From Phallusia mammillata (lineage: Eukaryota > Chordata > Ascidiacea > Phlebobranchia > Ascidiidae), in assembly GCA_003260075.1 (NCBI GenBank), contig QLIY01000644.1:23331-87330 (forward strand): 64,000 bases of DNA, written 5' to 3'. A program made the translations under genes and the position numbers. The notes under the pieces were generated by a model. That model was given only the letters and a program-made list of their open reading frames with translations. It was not told the DNA's origin and searched no databases. This document shows, one piece after another, positions 9,701 through 44,600 of this stretch. Positions within the stretch are counted from its first letter, which is position 1; each line of letters begins with the position of its first letter.

Positions 9701-12150
9701 AATTACAATTCAAAGTTTTTTCTTATGATTTACCCCCCAAAAATTTTACTCATAATAAGCTAAACTTTATTAAACAGAACAAAATACTTGTATATTTGTT
9801 ACAGAAAAAACAGGATGTTTTGCAAAAGAAATGAAAAAAATAATGGCAATGTACCTTTTTACCATCAGGATAGTCTCCAATAATTTCCCCAGCCATCTCG
9901 ACGCCGACAGCGCCACCCCCAACGATTACAATGTTTTTAGCTTGCTTTATTTCATCTGTGAAATCATTGTACATTTTCATCAGACTTTGAGTCGACATGT
10001 CAAGTCTACACTTTCCAGGAAAGGGTCCACTGCTCCCTGTGGCAAGAACCAACTGAGTGTAGTTAATTGGTTCCTATAATAAAAAATGTATATTTTTATG
10101 AAGTAATTTCACACTTGGGTTATAAGAACACTCAAAAGTAGAATTTTGTTTTTGTCATAAAACACATAAAAGTGTATTGCATGACTAGGCACCAATAAAG
10201 CATGTTTGTTACACTTTTTCATGTAGTAAAGTTTAACAGTAGCTAAAATTATTTTCAGAGGAAAAAAGATTATTTTAAAAGGACAAGCCAAATACAGCTA
10301 AAATGGCATGAAGTTTACAATAATACAACAAGTCTAGCCATGATTAACACATAAATGGTAAATCAGTGTTCTGCAATTCCTTGAACCGAAAATAACAACC
10401 GATCAATGAAAGTAAACATAGTACAGACCTTTCCTTCTTCGAGTGAAACTTGTTTGTTGGTAGTGTCAATATCAACAACTTTTCCTTGCAAAAAGTTCGC
10501 ACCAAAAGTTGGTTCATAAAATATAAAGGTTTTCTTCGCAAAACCTGGTTCCACAGCAGCCCTACAAGCAAAATAGAGAAATAATAGATACACCAGAACT
10601 GCTAAGAACTCATATTCCCCCCCCCCCAGTTGGTTCATAAAATATAAAGGTTTTCTTCGCAAAACCTGGTTCCACGGCAGCCCTACAAGCAAAATAGAGA
10701 AATAATAGATACACCAGAACTACTAAGAACTCATATTCTAATGACTAGGGCAAGTTTTTGTTGCACTAAAAACGTGAGAAAGTTGCACTTAATTTCAACA
10801 AAAGTTGCATTTATGCACAAGTTGCATTTATGCATACTTCTTGGAGTTAAAATGACTAGCGGGCCGCAGGTTGGACAATCCCTGCCTTAGACTGTCATCT
10901 TAACAGATATCAAGGTTATCGCTTCTTACTGGCAAAATAACTAATGCACTTTTATATAAAACTTTATACTTGGCGGGGGTTGTTGAACTTCTAGCTTGCA
11001 AGCCAACTGTTGCATCATAGATAACATTGAGATGCAGCTAATCCATCACATAGCTCTTTGTTATGCAAATCAAAGAGAATAGAACCATACTAAAAATAGT
11101 TTTATAGCATGTTTTTTAAATCACTCCTTTACATTTTGCGCGATACTTGATAAAAGTTGCAGTCAAAAGTTGCACGAAAAATAGAAAAAAGTTGCAAAAA
11201 GTTGGAACATAAAATTCCTACAAACAGCTCATAACATCATAATACATAAATTCTGAGTATTTAGGAAGCTGCCGGAAGCTGTAAAAAAAAGGTGCAAAAG
11301 TTGCGGAAAAGGCTGTTTATGTCAATGATTTTTAAACTGTGATTTTTTGTAGGTAACAGATAAATGGAAAAACACCTTCAACATCAAAACAAATCATTCA
11401 CTCAGAAAAGTGTCTACAATGGTAATTTTTTGCTAAAGTTTAAAACAAACAAAACAATTTTTGTTAAAGAAACACAAGAATTTATACCTCACACAAAAGA
11501 CTTACTGGTGCAGCTTACCGTAAAGCAGCCATGTTGTGATGAAGAGCATCTCTTTGGTCAATTAGGGTAAAACTGCCCCTTCCTTTAAGCTTGTTTGCCA
11601 ACCTTGCACCCCCATAACCTCCTCCAACAATCACTACATGTTGATCTTCAGTTAGTCGCTTGCTGCAAAGTAAATTACAGTTTATAAAGACAGCAACAAA
11701 TGCAGAAACATCACAAATAGTGTACATGCATTTGCAATTTAACATATTTCATTTGTTGCCTCTATAGATAATATTCTTTATTTGTAAAAAAATGTTTTGT
11801 GGCAATGAGATTTTAGGTGGAAACACAATAATATACAGCTAAAATAAAACATGTATAATATGACAAAAATACTAGTCTTGCAAATTTAAGTGATGCTAAT
11901 TTTATACATAAAACAAATAACTAAAAAATATGTTTTGACAGTGTGAACCTTTCAGTTTAGCATAAACCAACTTCCATGTGCAAAAAAAGTATGCACACTA
12001 ATTTAGATGTAGCATTGTTTTATACCTAAATCACAATTAATAGTTTTGTTATTATTGTCTTTTTTTAATGACTCACCCAATATCTACAAAATATCTGTAA
12101 CCATACACAGCAGCTCCAACACCCAAACCAATTCCAAGCAATTTCGCCAT
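6777..12150 (-). CDS. AIFM2: AIFM2/FSP1-like NAD(P)H-ubiquinone oxidoreductase, 9 exons, 397 aa
   Basis: Exons (minus strand, 5' to 3'): 12077-12150, 11519-11662, 10429-10561, 9855-10073, 9405-9513, 8703-8855, 8306-8406, 7453-7552, 6777-6937. All junctions are GT-AG and phases agree, giving 397 codons plus TAG. Visible motifs: FAD-binding GGGYGG (residues 38-43), [11 protein letters not shown] (128-138), NAD-binding GGGAVGVE (169-176), AIGDC (303-307) whose Asp306 fits the FAD-contacting Asp of the family, and a C-terminal Trp-Lys block typical of FSP1. Known role: FSP1 reduces ubiquinone and vitamin K at membranes and suppresses lipid peroxidation (ferroptosis). Human FSP1 is 373 aa; the extra residues are at the N terminus, where a Gly/Ala-rich hydrophobic stretch replaces the myristoylated MGxxxS start. 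The start chosen is the ATG of exon 1, whose frame runs into exon 2. A partial second copy of exon 3 lies at 10628-10683 after a C run. Family certain; local function inferred. Confidence 0.93.
7066..7204. mobile_element. Short inverted-repeat element, possibly pogo/Tigger-like
   Basis: AGAATCCGGTTAATCGCATGCC at the left and its near-complement GGTATGCGATTAACCAGATTCT at the right bound about 139 bp in AIFM2 intron 8 to 3' flank order (between exon 9 and exon 8). The termini resemble pogo-type ends. No clear target duplication was found. Confidence 0.5.
7650..7679 (-). ncRNA. Hammerhead-like ribozyme core (candidate)
   Basis: On the minus strand: CTGATGA (7679-7673), a short stem-loop (ACG, loop, CGT), then CGAAAC and GTC (to 7650). 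This order, CUGAUGA, stem II, GAAA, then a minimal AC/GU stem III with the GUC cleavage triplet, is the hammerhead core. Such minimal motifs are known from Penelope-like elements and satellites, where the short stem III may need dimers. Activity is untested; it may be a relic. Confidence 0.35.
8421..8690. repeat. Direct duplication of about 115 bp with a C11 spacer
   Basis: 8424-8535 is repeated at 8547-8680 with a few changes and a small insertion. C11 spans 8536-8546. It lies in the AIFM2 intron between exons 7 and 6. Confidence 0.85.
9012..9043 (+). ncRNA. Second hammerhead-like core (candidate)
   Basis: CTGATGA (9012-9018), a helix CAAC/GTTG with a loop of about 7 nt, then GAAAC (9036-9040) and GTC (9041-9043). 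It has the same core order as the motif at 7650-7679 but an unrelated stem II, and lies in the opposite orientation in the adjacent part of AIFM2 introns. Confidence 0.35.
10507..10735. repeat. Direct duplication around AIFM2 exon 3 with an 11-C spacer
   Basis: About 110 bp (10507-10616) covering the 5' part of exon 3 and its acceptor is repeated after C11 (10617-10627) at 10628-10735 with only about two base changes. The upstream copy (10628-10683) keeps the reading frame for about 18 codons and then runs into the C run. The intact exon is 10429-10561. It is probably a second allele left in line by the assembler. Confidence 0.85.
12077..12150 (-). CDS. AIFM2: AIFM2 exon 1: N-terminal hydrophobic anchor-like segment
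   Basis: This exon encodes 24 residues plus two bases of codon 25. It starts Met-Ala-Lys, followed by a Leu/Gly/Ile/Val/Ala-rich stretch of about 14 residues and then Tyr/Arg/Phe. There is no Gly at position 2, so N-myristoylation as in vertebrate FSP1 is not possible from this start. The segment could be a signal anchor or a mitochondrial-type N terminus (inference). Donor GTGAGT at 12076-12071; the split codon joins exon 2 exactly. Other first exons upstream cannot be excluded. Confidence 0.75.
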
Positions 12151-13181
12151 TACAGCAATTAGTCAATAGTTGCAAACCACAAACCCTGTTGTAAAATGAA
12201 AGTTAATGAAACGTGTCTTTAACTTCAGTGCCTTAAAAACTACAGTATGTATAGCTCGCTTTGTTAACAATTTAGGCTTTTATGTGATTCTATGTTGCTA
12301 AAATTACAACTTTCTAGGCCTTTTGTAAAGATAATAATCTTTATCTGAAGTGCCAGAGTTGAGCATTTTCTCTTTACTTTTGCAGCATTTGTTGACTTGA
12401 CCGGCATGGGCCAAAAAAGACATTTTCCTTTTTCTTTTGCTCTCTTTTTTACGCTTCACCTCACTTTCAAAAAAAGAAAAAAAGCAGGTCACGTAGCGCT
12501 CTTCTGTAATCGCTGTCTAAAAACTAGATCCCAAAGCAATTGCTTACAAAAAAACCTACATGAAAGCTGTTTTTTTCAATCAAACCTGTGGCCCAATTAA
12601 GTCTTCGAAGCAACAGTTTCTTCCGAATCTGTTAAAACTCTCCAAGACGACTTTGCAATGCGAAAGAACGAAGTTTCGCCGCATGTTTTCTGCAACGGAC
12701 CGTGTTCTGAACGAAAATTTGTTAAAAAGACCAAAAAACTTATTTTCCTTTGAAACAGAAAAAGTTCTTGTTTTTTTGAAAATTACACCTAATTTCAAAA
12801 CGATTAGGTTTATACCTATTTCTTTTATACTCAGATACACCCATAAGCAATGGCATCCACTTTTGCGACGAAATTTCGTACAAACTGTACGACGCTGTTT
12901 GTGGGAGTTACCTAGCATCGAAACTTGTCCCAGGAACACACGGAAGTATATTGGACCAATCGTCTTTGTGCACATTAGTTTGCCTTTGGTTAGACTTAAT
13001 TATCATGTTTTTTTCTGTGTTTGGTAGCGGAATCAAATTAATCGCACAGAAATAGCGTTATTTCGTTCCGTTATGAAACACCGTTTTCGTGTGTAAAGGT
13101 TTGTAGACGAAATTCGGTTACGAAAGTGCTGAATCGTAGTTTAATTTCATTTTTCACCAGCAATCTGTCAAACTTTAGTAG
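12151..13181. other. 5' flank of AIFM2; overlapping frames without assignable product
   Basis: 12560-13027 is open on the plus strand (155 codons) and 12580-12975 on the minus strand (131 codons). The two overlap almost fully, neither resembles a family I know, and no splice context supports either. The region may hold the AIFM2 promoter; no TATA box placement is convincing. Confidence 0.35.
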
Positions 13182-13350
13182 CAAAGTAATGCCTGAGAGA
13201 CCGACTTGATGCCCCTAGCCGTTGTGTAGCCTACTATTATTTAACTTCAAGTAGAGGGTACCCCCCCCCCGCAAAGTAATGCCTGAGAGACCGACTTGAT
13301 GCCCCTAGCCGTTGTGTACTATTATTTAACTTCAAGTAGAGGGTTTAACA
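13182..13350. repeat. Direct duplication of about 78 bp with a C10 spacer
   Basis: Copy 1 at 13183-13260 and copy 2 at 13271-13345 are almost identical, differing by a small indel. C10 is at 13261-13270. Copy 2 runs into the target duplication of the hAT element at 13351. Confidence 0.85.
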
Positions 13351-13633
13351 CAGTGGTCGACAATCCCAAGGTTTTTCATGGCACGCCAACCGATTTGCCT
13401 GTTTATATTGTAGTAACAATTTAACCTGTTACACTGCTAGTTTATAGTTTTTATCATGCAATTGTCTTAAAATTCAGCCTTTCATGAACAAAACACTCTG
13501 ATTTGCCCCCCCCCCTTATTGATATCTGCTGGCACGAACCACTATTATTTTGAAAAACGTTGGAACACGAGGTTATTAACACACGGAAACAACAAGTAAT
13601 GGCATGCGTCGCCTGAAAGGTTGCCGACCCCTG
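13351..13633. mobile_element. hAT-type MITE
   Basis: Ends CAGTGGTCGACAATCCC and GGTTGCCGACCCCTG are near-inverted; flanks gtttaaca (13343-13350) and gtataaca (13634-13641) are an 8-bp duplication with one change. It contains a C10 run (13506-13515), the only such run without an obvious duplicated flank. Confidence 0.8.
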
Positions 13634-13641
13634 GTATAACA

Positions 13642-14500
13642 GAAGAAAAACTCATTCATCAAACGGACTGATTGCCAGTAGTAGCAACGGTTTAAAAACT
13701 TTAAATGTTTTCATATTTCTTCTTGTTTTCCTGATGACCTGTTCTTGGATTATACTTAAATGAAGATCAACATTGTCACTCTTGTTCTTAACATTGCATG
13801 TGGTATTTCCACCTTCTGCATACATGAGAATAAACCAGTTTATTAACTAAGTTTTTTCCCTATTGACTAAAACTAAATGGAAATTTATTAAACCTGCAAT
13901 TAAAAGTTAAAAAAATATAGATCTTTCAAATTTCGGCATGTTTCATATTCGATTCCAGGTTTCCAACCTTGAAATTTCCCCCAAAAAAGTGTTTTGCAAA
14001 ATGTCCAAGAGAATAGGCCTATAGCTTCCCCAAATCCTGAAAAACAAAGGACAACCCCAACAAAGATATGCTCTCTTTCTAGCATTACAAAAAAAATGAG
14101 TTTTATCAAAGCAAAATTTTCAAAATACCTGAATACCAACTTTTTTTCATAGCTCCTCAATTTTTTTCCTTTCATATCAAAACATACCCAACATTCTGAC
14201 ATGAAAAAATCCTGTATATTCCCTGTAGCCTACTACATGCAATTCCGACGTTTGGCAGTTAACATGATAAAACCGAAGAGTAATAAATAAACATACAATA
14301 TGGCAACGTATAGCGTAAATAGTTAGACAAACTGATGCCAAAGGCACAACGCAGACAGAGTTAAGATTACTTACCCTACCTTGTTAAGCACAAGTAACGC
14401 TTTCACAGTTCCACAATTCCGGTTGAAGATGGACAGTCTTATACGTTAACATGCATGTTTAAATTTGAGGTTGTCAGCAAGTGAAAGAACAATTAAAGGC
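13642..14500. other. Intergenic DNA, no gene seen
   Basis: AT-rich. A minus-strand frame at 13900-14202 is not supported by composition or homology known to me. Confidence 0.4.
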
Positions 14501-15872
14501 TGTAGGATTCCGAGGAAATCTAAAACAGAGGGGAAGAATCAAATCAAAATAGTTAAAAAGACGCTAACATGCAATTAAACGAAAAAGACGATAAGAATAT
14601 AAAACATGTTGTGTGGAATAATCCAAACAGTAAGCTATCAAACGCTGTTTTGCCTAAACGCCGAAGTGATAAGGTAGAAATTACTTACATGACAAGCATG
14701 TACTAGTTACAGGAAAAAGGTGTCCGAAAGTTGATTCAAACTTCGCAAACTGAAAAGAACTCAGTGAACCAAATAGTCTGCCACATAACTGCAAATAATT
14801 TTACTTTGTACAATAAGGTAACATTCCGGTATCAGTAACTACTTTATTTGATAACTACTGTATTGTGCTTTTCACTCGATTTTTAGAACAAGGAAGACCA
14901 ACAAAGTAACAACCCGATAAAACGTATAGGTATACCTTGCAAACTTCGCCAGTTCTCCACCTCAGCAGGCTTTCACCTTCACAAGCCTGAAGTGACTTTT
15001 TGCAAGGCAAGATTTGACGCGTATAGAATACGCTTTGATTGGACGTGACGTCAAGAGATTTGTCAAGCGTGTCGGATGGTTATTTTTTTATTGAACCAGG
15101 CTGGCTGAACTTATTACTTTTATTTCAAATAGATTAAATAGATGTTAACCAATGGGAACCTGTGTACTGATTCCACAGGAAACCAATTGATAAATGTGTA
15201 AGTTACATTTGGACACAGATGTCTTTTTATAAGTTGGGCAATTAGCACAGTCAAATTTTAGGGTAGAGCTACTAACACTGAGCTTTGGCTGGGGCCTGGT
15301 CTGGGAATTTTTGGGAGGTGGCGCAACGGAGCATAGGCGTTTATGGTGCTGACTCAGCAATTTGGGTTTATTGTAAGAATGATTGCTGAGTCAGCACCAT
15401 AAACGCCTATGCTCCGTTGCGCCACCTCCCAAAAATTCCCAGACCAGGCCCCAGCCAAAGCTCAGTGTTAGTAGCTCTACCCTAAAATTTGACTGTGCTA
15501 ATTGCCCAACTTATAAAAAGACATCTGTGTCCAAATGTAACTTACACATTTATCAATTGGTTTCCTGTGGAATCAGTACACAGGTTCCCATTGGTTAACA
15601 TCTATTTAATCTATTTGAAATAAAAGTAATAAGTTCAGCCAGCCTGGTTCAATAAAAAAATAACCATCCGACACGCTTGACAAATCTCTTGACGTCACGT
15701 CCAATCAAAGCGTATTCTAAAACGCGTCAAATCTTGCCTTGCAAAAAGTCACTTCAGGCTTGTGAAGGTGAAAGCCTGCTGAGGTGGAGAACTGGCGAAG
15801 TTTGCAAGGTATACCTATACGTTTTATCGGGTTGTTACTTTGTTGGTCTTCCTTGTTCTAAAAATCGAGTGA
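14501..15872. repeat. Long palindrome (foldback-like), first copy
   Basis: Left arm 14868-15360 and right arm 15383-15872 are inverted copies with very few changes; the loop is 22 nt (15361-15382). Both arms encode the same 71-codon open frame in opposite orientation, a by-product of the palindrome. The right arm runs into an N gap, so its full length is unknown. Confidence 0.85.
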
Positions 15873-15936
15873 NNNNNNNNNNNNNNNNNNNNNNNNNNNN
15901 NNNNNNNNNNNNNNNNNNNNNNNNNNNNNNNNNNNN
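15873..15936. other. Assembly gap (64 N)
   Basis: A run of 64 N between the palindrome's right arm and a second copy of its left arm. True distance and order are uncertain. Confidence 0.98.
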
Positions 15937-16915
15937 TGTAGGATTCCGAGGAAATCTAAAACAGAGGGGAAGAATCAAATCAAAATAGTTAAAAAGACGC
16001 TAACATGCAATTAAACGAAAAAGACGATAAGAATATAAAACATGTTGTGTGGAATAATCCAAACTGTAGGCTATCAAACGCTGTTTTGCCTAAACGCCGA
16101 AGTGATAAGGTAGAAATTACTTACATGACAAGCATGTACTAGTTACAGGAAAAAGGTGTCCGAAAGTTGATTCAAACTTCGCAAACTGAAAAGAACTCAG
16201 TGAACCAAATAGTCTGCCACATAACTGCAAATAATTTTACTTTGTACAATAAGGTAACATTCCGGTATCAGTAACTACTTTATTAGATAACTACTGTATT
16301 GTGCTTCTCACTCGATTTTTAGAACAAGGAAGACCAACAAAGTAACAACCCGATAAAACGTATAGGTATACCTTGCAAACTTCGCCAGTTCTCCACCTCA
16401 GCAGGCTTTCACCTTCACAAGCCTGAAGTGACTTTTTGCAAGGCAAGATTTGACGCGTTTTAGAATACGCTTTGATTGGACGTGATGTCAAGAGATTTGT
16501 CAAGCGTGTCGGATGGTTATTTTTTTATTGAACCAGGCTGGCTGAACTTATTACTTTTATTTCAAATAGATTAAATAGATGTTAACCAATGGGAACCTGT
16601 GTACTGATTCCACAGGAAACCAATTGATAAATGTGTAAGTTACATTTGGACACAGATGTCTTTTTATAAGTTGGGCAATTAGCACAGTCAAATTTTAGGG
16701 TAGAGCTACTAACACTGAGCTTTGGCTGGGGCCTGGTCTGGGAATTTTTGGGAGGTGGCGCAACGGAGCATAGGCGTTTATGGTGCTGACTCAGCAATTT
16801 GGGTTTATTGTAAGAATGATTGCTGAGTCAGCACCATAAACGCCTATGCTCCGTTGCGCCACCTACCAAACCGGGCCCCAGCCAAAGTTCAGTGTTAGTA
16901 GTTTTACCAAATTTT
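15937..16915. repeat. Second copy of the foldback unit, direct repeat of 14501-15420
   Basis: 15937-16806 repeats 14501-15370 with small changes (offset 1436). It includes the same loop and the beginning of the opposite arm (about 16819-16915), which then diverges and stops. Seeing the loop in both copies makes the hairpin apex real even if the long right arm of copy 1 were misassembled. Confidence 0.8.
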
Positions 16916-17218
16916 AGATGTTTAGGAATAAACACAGCCGAATCTTTTTGGTCTGTACACAATTATATGTCTTTATTTTAACTTTTTTTGCCAACTGTTT
17001 ACTCTTGAACCCAGGTAATTGTCTACTTCACATGGATACCTGACTGTGGCCTGAAGGCCGGCTGTTGCTAACGTTTGGAGTTTTATAACTTATCTGCTGT
17101 CCATGAATGACTTAAATATGATGGGGCTACCTATATCGTTCGTTGATGCGTCGTTAAGGAACGGCTATTCATATATAGCATGGTGAAACATTTTGGGCGA
17201 AACACTCAGCCTTTAAAT

Positions 17219-17729
17219 CAGTGTTTCATACCGGAACGGAACGGAACGTTATACCGGAACGAAATAAATATTTTTTGGTCAAATACCGGAACGAAATACC
17301 GACATAAAAAATATTCAAAATACCGGAACGGAACGAAATACCGTTAAATTTTATTCCGGTATTTCGTTCTGGACATTTGACGTGATACAATTGCTCAAAA
17401 ATTTCGCGCCGTTAGGCTATAATAAAAATTGAAGCTCCTACAATTTACATCCGTTTGACCATCATTGACAAATGTTATGTGACGTAACAACTACCGACAA
17501 TAATTATTGTGTGTTGCAACTTTCTTCCTTTTTTCGCTTAATAGTTGCAAAGACCACAAAGAAATGTTCGTTTGTTAAGACCGAAATACCGAAAAATACC
17601 GTTATAAATTTATTTCGGTCAGACCGGAACGAAATGAAAATATCGGTCCAGAACGAAATAACGAAATAAATAATTTGCTCAGAACGAATAACGTTATTTC
17701 GTTTCGTTCCGTTCCGGTATGAAACACTG
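17219..17729. mobile_element. hAT-type MITE filled with CCGGAACGAAAT repeats
   Basis: Inverted ends CAGTGTTTCATACCGGAACG and CGTTCCGGTATGAAACACTG are flanked by the perfect 8-bp duplication ctttaaat (17211-17218, 17730-17737). The interior repeats ACCGGAACGAAATA-like units many times in both orientations. No transposase frame. Confidence 0.9.
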
Positions 17730-17737
17730 CTTTAAAT

Positions 17738-18571
17738 ACACAAAACGTAGTGTTGAGCTGAATACAAATGGCCTGTAGAAACATGTATCGACCTGACAAG
17801 CATATATCTGTCTGGTATAAACGTATACTAACATTCAAACCCGACAAAATTGGTTGAAAGTTCATGGGGTGGAACCTGTAATGCAAGTTTGAAAGATGCA
17901 AAACTCTCACCAACAAAACCAGTCTTCTCGCAGTTTCTATAGCAACGGGTTGTATTTTTGCTTTGCGAATAATTCCAACACGAAATAAGTTTAAAAACAG
18001 AACACAATTCCTCGCAAGCGCGAGCGGTGAGAGAGAAAAATACATTAACAGCAATTACAGCTAGTAGTATTGCATGTATGTACAAACCACGGTCATCTAA
18101 AACACTTCACCGATAATGATATCCTGCTAGCAATTCGAGGATGAAATGGGAATATATCACATAAGTAAGGTCCATCGACTCGCCGAAGTGTCAAAACTGC
18201 ATTTTTTCGACACACAAATGAAACTTGGGTCTAGAATGTAACTGAGGTCACGAGGCCGCTGAAACATGGCGATGGCTGGTGGATAAACCACTACGTTTCG
18301 TTGTCCCGATTGGGACAGTTTCCTACTGTAACAAACCAAGCATCGATTGCAGGCGAAGATACCACAGCGTGTATATAAGTAAAGCACAGCGTACGAAAAA
18401 ACAAACAAACTTATGTCGTGTCTTTGCTCCTGGTTTTATGAACTTAAAACACGGGGATTGTGTGACCATCCAATAGAATTTCCTTCCCACAAACTCGCCA
18501 ATGGATTTTGGCAATGACGGACGTCGCCCACTACTGCTATGTACTAGCGCGCGCGAAGGCACTGGGTGGCG
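17738..18571. other. 3' flank of TAOK; no gene assigned
   Basis: Several minus-strand frames of 80-150 codons overlap in different phases (17602-18562), none with recognisable motifs. The part near 18300-18571 is GC-richer and is probably TAOK 3' UTR. No canonical AATAAA was picked out with confidence. Confidence 0.35.
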
Positions 18572-41672
<23,101 letters not shown>

Positions 41673-44600
41673 GTTCGCTTGTCGGCCAGATAAAAATGGC
41701 TTTGAAATGTCTTGGGACTAAATTTCTTGTGTTGTGTTCCGGCAGAAGTGTCATCAACATTTTACAACAAATGCTTTGGGTTGGGAAGCCGGCAGTTGAT
41801 GTTAAATGACGAATGCAAAGCGTGCAGACAGCCTGCAAATTGAAACTTTACCTCGTCATTATGGCTGCATTGCAGGAAACATTTTAGGTAAGTTTCAAAA
41901 CTAACTCAAAACCTGAAAATAAGTAAAACAGGTAAATAAAAATCCTACAACCCATATATTACCTTCCTTTGCAAAAACGCAGCACTAGGGGACTAAAGCA
42001 ATCCCATTCCCATAAATAGCTTTATAAAACACACATCTTTAATCTCAAGCTTGTTTTAACCTGAAATCAATTCAGTTTCGGTTGGTGCACCAACCATTTG
42101 GTTTCAGTTGCCCTACATACTGATTAGAAACTTAACAGGGCAACGACTTTTTTCGCCACCGTCGTCTGGGCCGATTCAATTGCCATTGTTACCTTCTGTC
42201 CTGCTGCGATTTGTTTGATTTGTTCTGGGAGTAAGTTTAGGAAGTGGCGGCGACGACGCCCTAATGATAACGAAATTTCTAACACTGTGCGCTGCTGGAC
42301 CTGTCTGCGTGCACACAAGCGCCACAACCGTTGTTGTAAAAGTATCTCCAAAACGCAAATTCGCCAGCAAGGGCAGCTATCGTGGTTGCGCTACTTGGTA
42401 AATTCTCACAAATCAAGCAAACCAGAAATCGTCTGGTTTGGGCTTACGGATTCTAAAACGACCTAGATTAAGATGGAGTGAAATACGACACCAGACAAAT
42501 AAACCACGAATCCAGTTCGGTTAAGCCGACTAACCGTAAGACAAAATGTATTCAAAACATGTGCGACATCCCTAATTTAACAAGTTAAAATCACAAATGA
42601 CACCGTCTTAATTTGCAAAGGCAGATTTTAAAACATCCTAACTATGCCTGTACAAAGTAAAGCCCACGCAATTTTGCTCTTAGGGTGCAGAGTTTAAGCT
42701 TTGCTGACACAACACTTCATAGAAAAATTCGCAAACAAAACGTTTTCAGCCAGAATAGCTGACCTATATTTCTCCAAATGATCAGTTATTGGGCGTTAAG
42801 GACATGATAATTGTGACGTAACAAGTGTAGATAATGATAACGTTCGGTTTCCAAGTTCTCTTGTCACGTCACAATGTACTAACAGAAAAGGTGCCAAGCC
42901 CTAATAAGTCAAAATTCGTCAAGACGCTATACATAGTAGATAAAGTATTGCGTTAGATTGCCAAATTTAGAAACTAGTCTGTTGTGCTAAATTGGATGGG
43001 TTATGAAAGCAAACTTTTTTCATCGAAGTGTCGGGCGAAGTAAAGAATATATCGACCGGCAAATCCTGAAACTTAATCGATTTTGCAATTGCACGCATTC
43101 GATGAACACGTGACCCCACTTCGTGGTGACGTAACTTCTTGTGGCCAAGGAGCTGCTTCATGAAGGAAATGAATGCGTGATTAATTACATTGTAACCATG
43201 CAGGTTTGTAGGCCTATTTTCTGGATAGTTCATTGTGCAACCAGTTAAGCTATAGTTAGCAAAGGGTATTTTGTTTTTTACATTTAAACTGTTTTGTTGA
43301 GTTTATTTTCATGCTTTTCCATTTTTTGAAACGCGTAAAAAGTTGCCATTATCTTATTGAAAGAATCGTGTTATATCATTGCCATTGTTGACCTTGCATG
43401 GCTGATATCTTGTATCAGCATAAAATTTGTATTTCATGCAATTAAATCAGTCAAGACAGGATTGCGCGATACGCAGATCGCCAGAGGCAGTTGAAAGTTT
43501 CAGACTTGCGGTTTGCTGTAATTCCGGTAAAGATGTGTGTGGCTTTGGGCCCACCACGCGAATAGCCTTCCATTTGATGACGGCAAATCGTAAATCTCAA
43601 TACATGCCGTCGCCAAAGATTTATTTATTGTCTCGTGGGTTGGCGTCGCACCTGCGGACGAACACCGTCAGTTCATCATTAAGCTTGATATACTTCAAAC
43701 ATTCTCATTGGTTGATTTGAATATGTAACAATTGGCGGTAAAAGTGACAATCACCTTGAGGCAAATAACATTAACTGAATAAATTAATATCTATTAAATG
43801 CGTTCATAAGGTATCCTATTGTTTTAATTTGACGTTACAAATACAACGCAAAAAAAAACATAAACTACAAAGCTTACCGAAAACTGTAAAACCAGTAGAA
43901 AAGCGTACAATGTCAATAAATAAGATTTATCTCAAACGCTACCATCCTGAATTTGTTATAGCGCCCATTCTGCTATAAACTGTTTACTGCACTAAACCAT
44001 CGCTTCGTAATGGATGGTAACAGGTCCTGCAAACAAGTTTAAACCAGACAACGAAAATTCTTCTTTTCTTAAAAATGTCATACGTTTTATCCGAGCCCGT
44101 TGCTTAGTTGTTCAAAAGACTGAAATTAGTTGCAAATAAGACAGCTAAAACGATTTTCACTAGTACGTAGATACGTAGTTTTTCAGCAGTACAAATCACA
44201 TACATATATTTGTTTGTTTAAAAACCAACAAATGCTAAGCAGATCTCAAAACAACTTTCCCATTGCCCATTGTACGAACCTTACCGCTGCAGTAAAAGAT
44301 GCTAATTGTCCACACTTCCACTTTCCAACCCACCCAATTAACAGTATCTCACCTTGGGTACGCCTACAATTCGCTCAAACTTGCGCAACAGTTCCAGCCG
44401 TCGGGCTAGCTAGAGATATGCGTTGCTGTCCTCTATCCCACGACGACCGCCGATTTATTGCGTCGAGTCATACATTAACTCGCAAACCGCTGGAATTTAC
44501 TATTGCGACAGCAGGGTGGTACTGAACACACACTCAGCTGCGAAGCCTAATATATTCAATAACGGGCGTTGGGTTTGCAAGGCCCGGCGTGCCAACCTGG

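Noticed and set aside
10855..10890. hAT right end (GGCCGCAGGTTGGACAATCCCTG)
   Set aside because: A typical end motif, but no matching left end or duplication of ccttagac was found upstream.
12560..13027. 155-codon plus-strand frame with a 131-codon frame on the other strand
   Set aside because: Near-complete overlap on opposite strands, unusual Phe/Lys/Arg-rich composition, no known motif and no splice context.
15145..16797. Three identical 71-codon frames
   Set aside because: They are copies made by the palindrome and its direct repeat, not independent genes; content is Ser/Pro/Lys-rich without motif.
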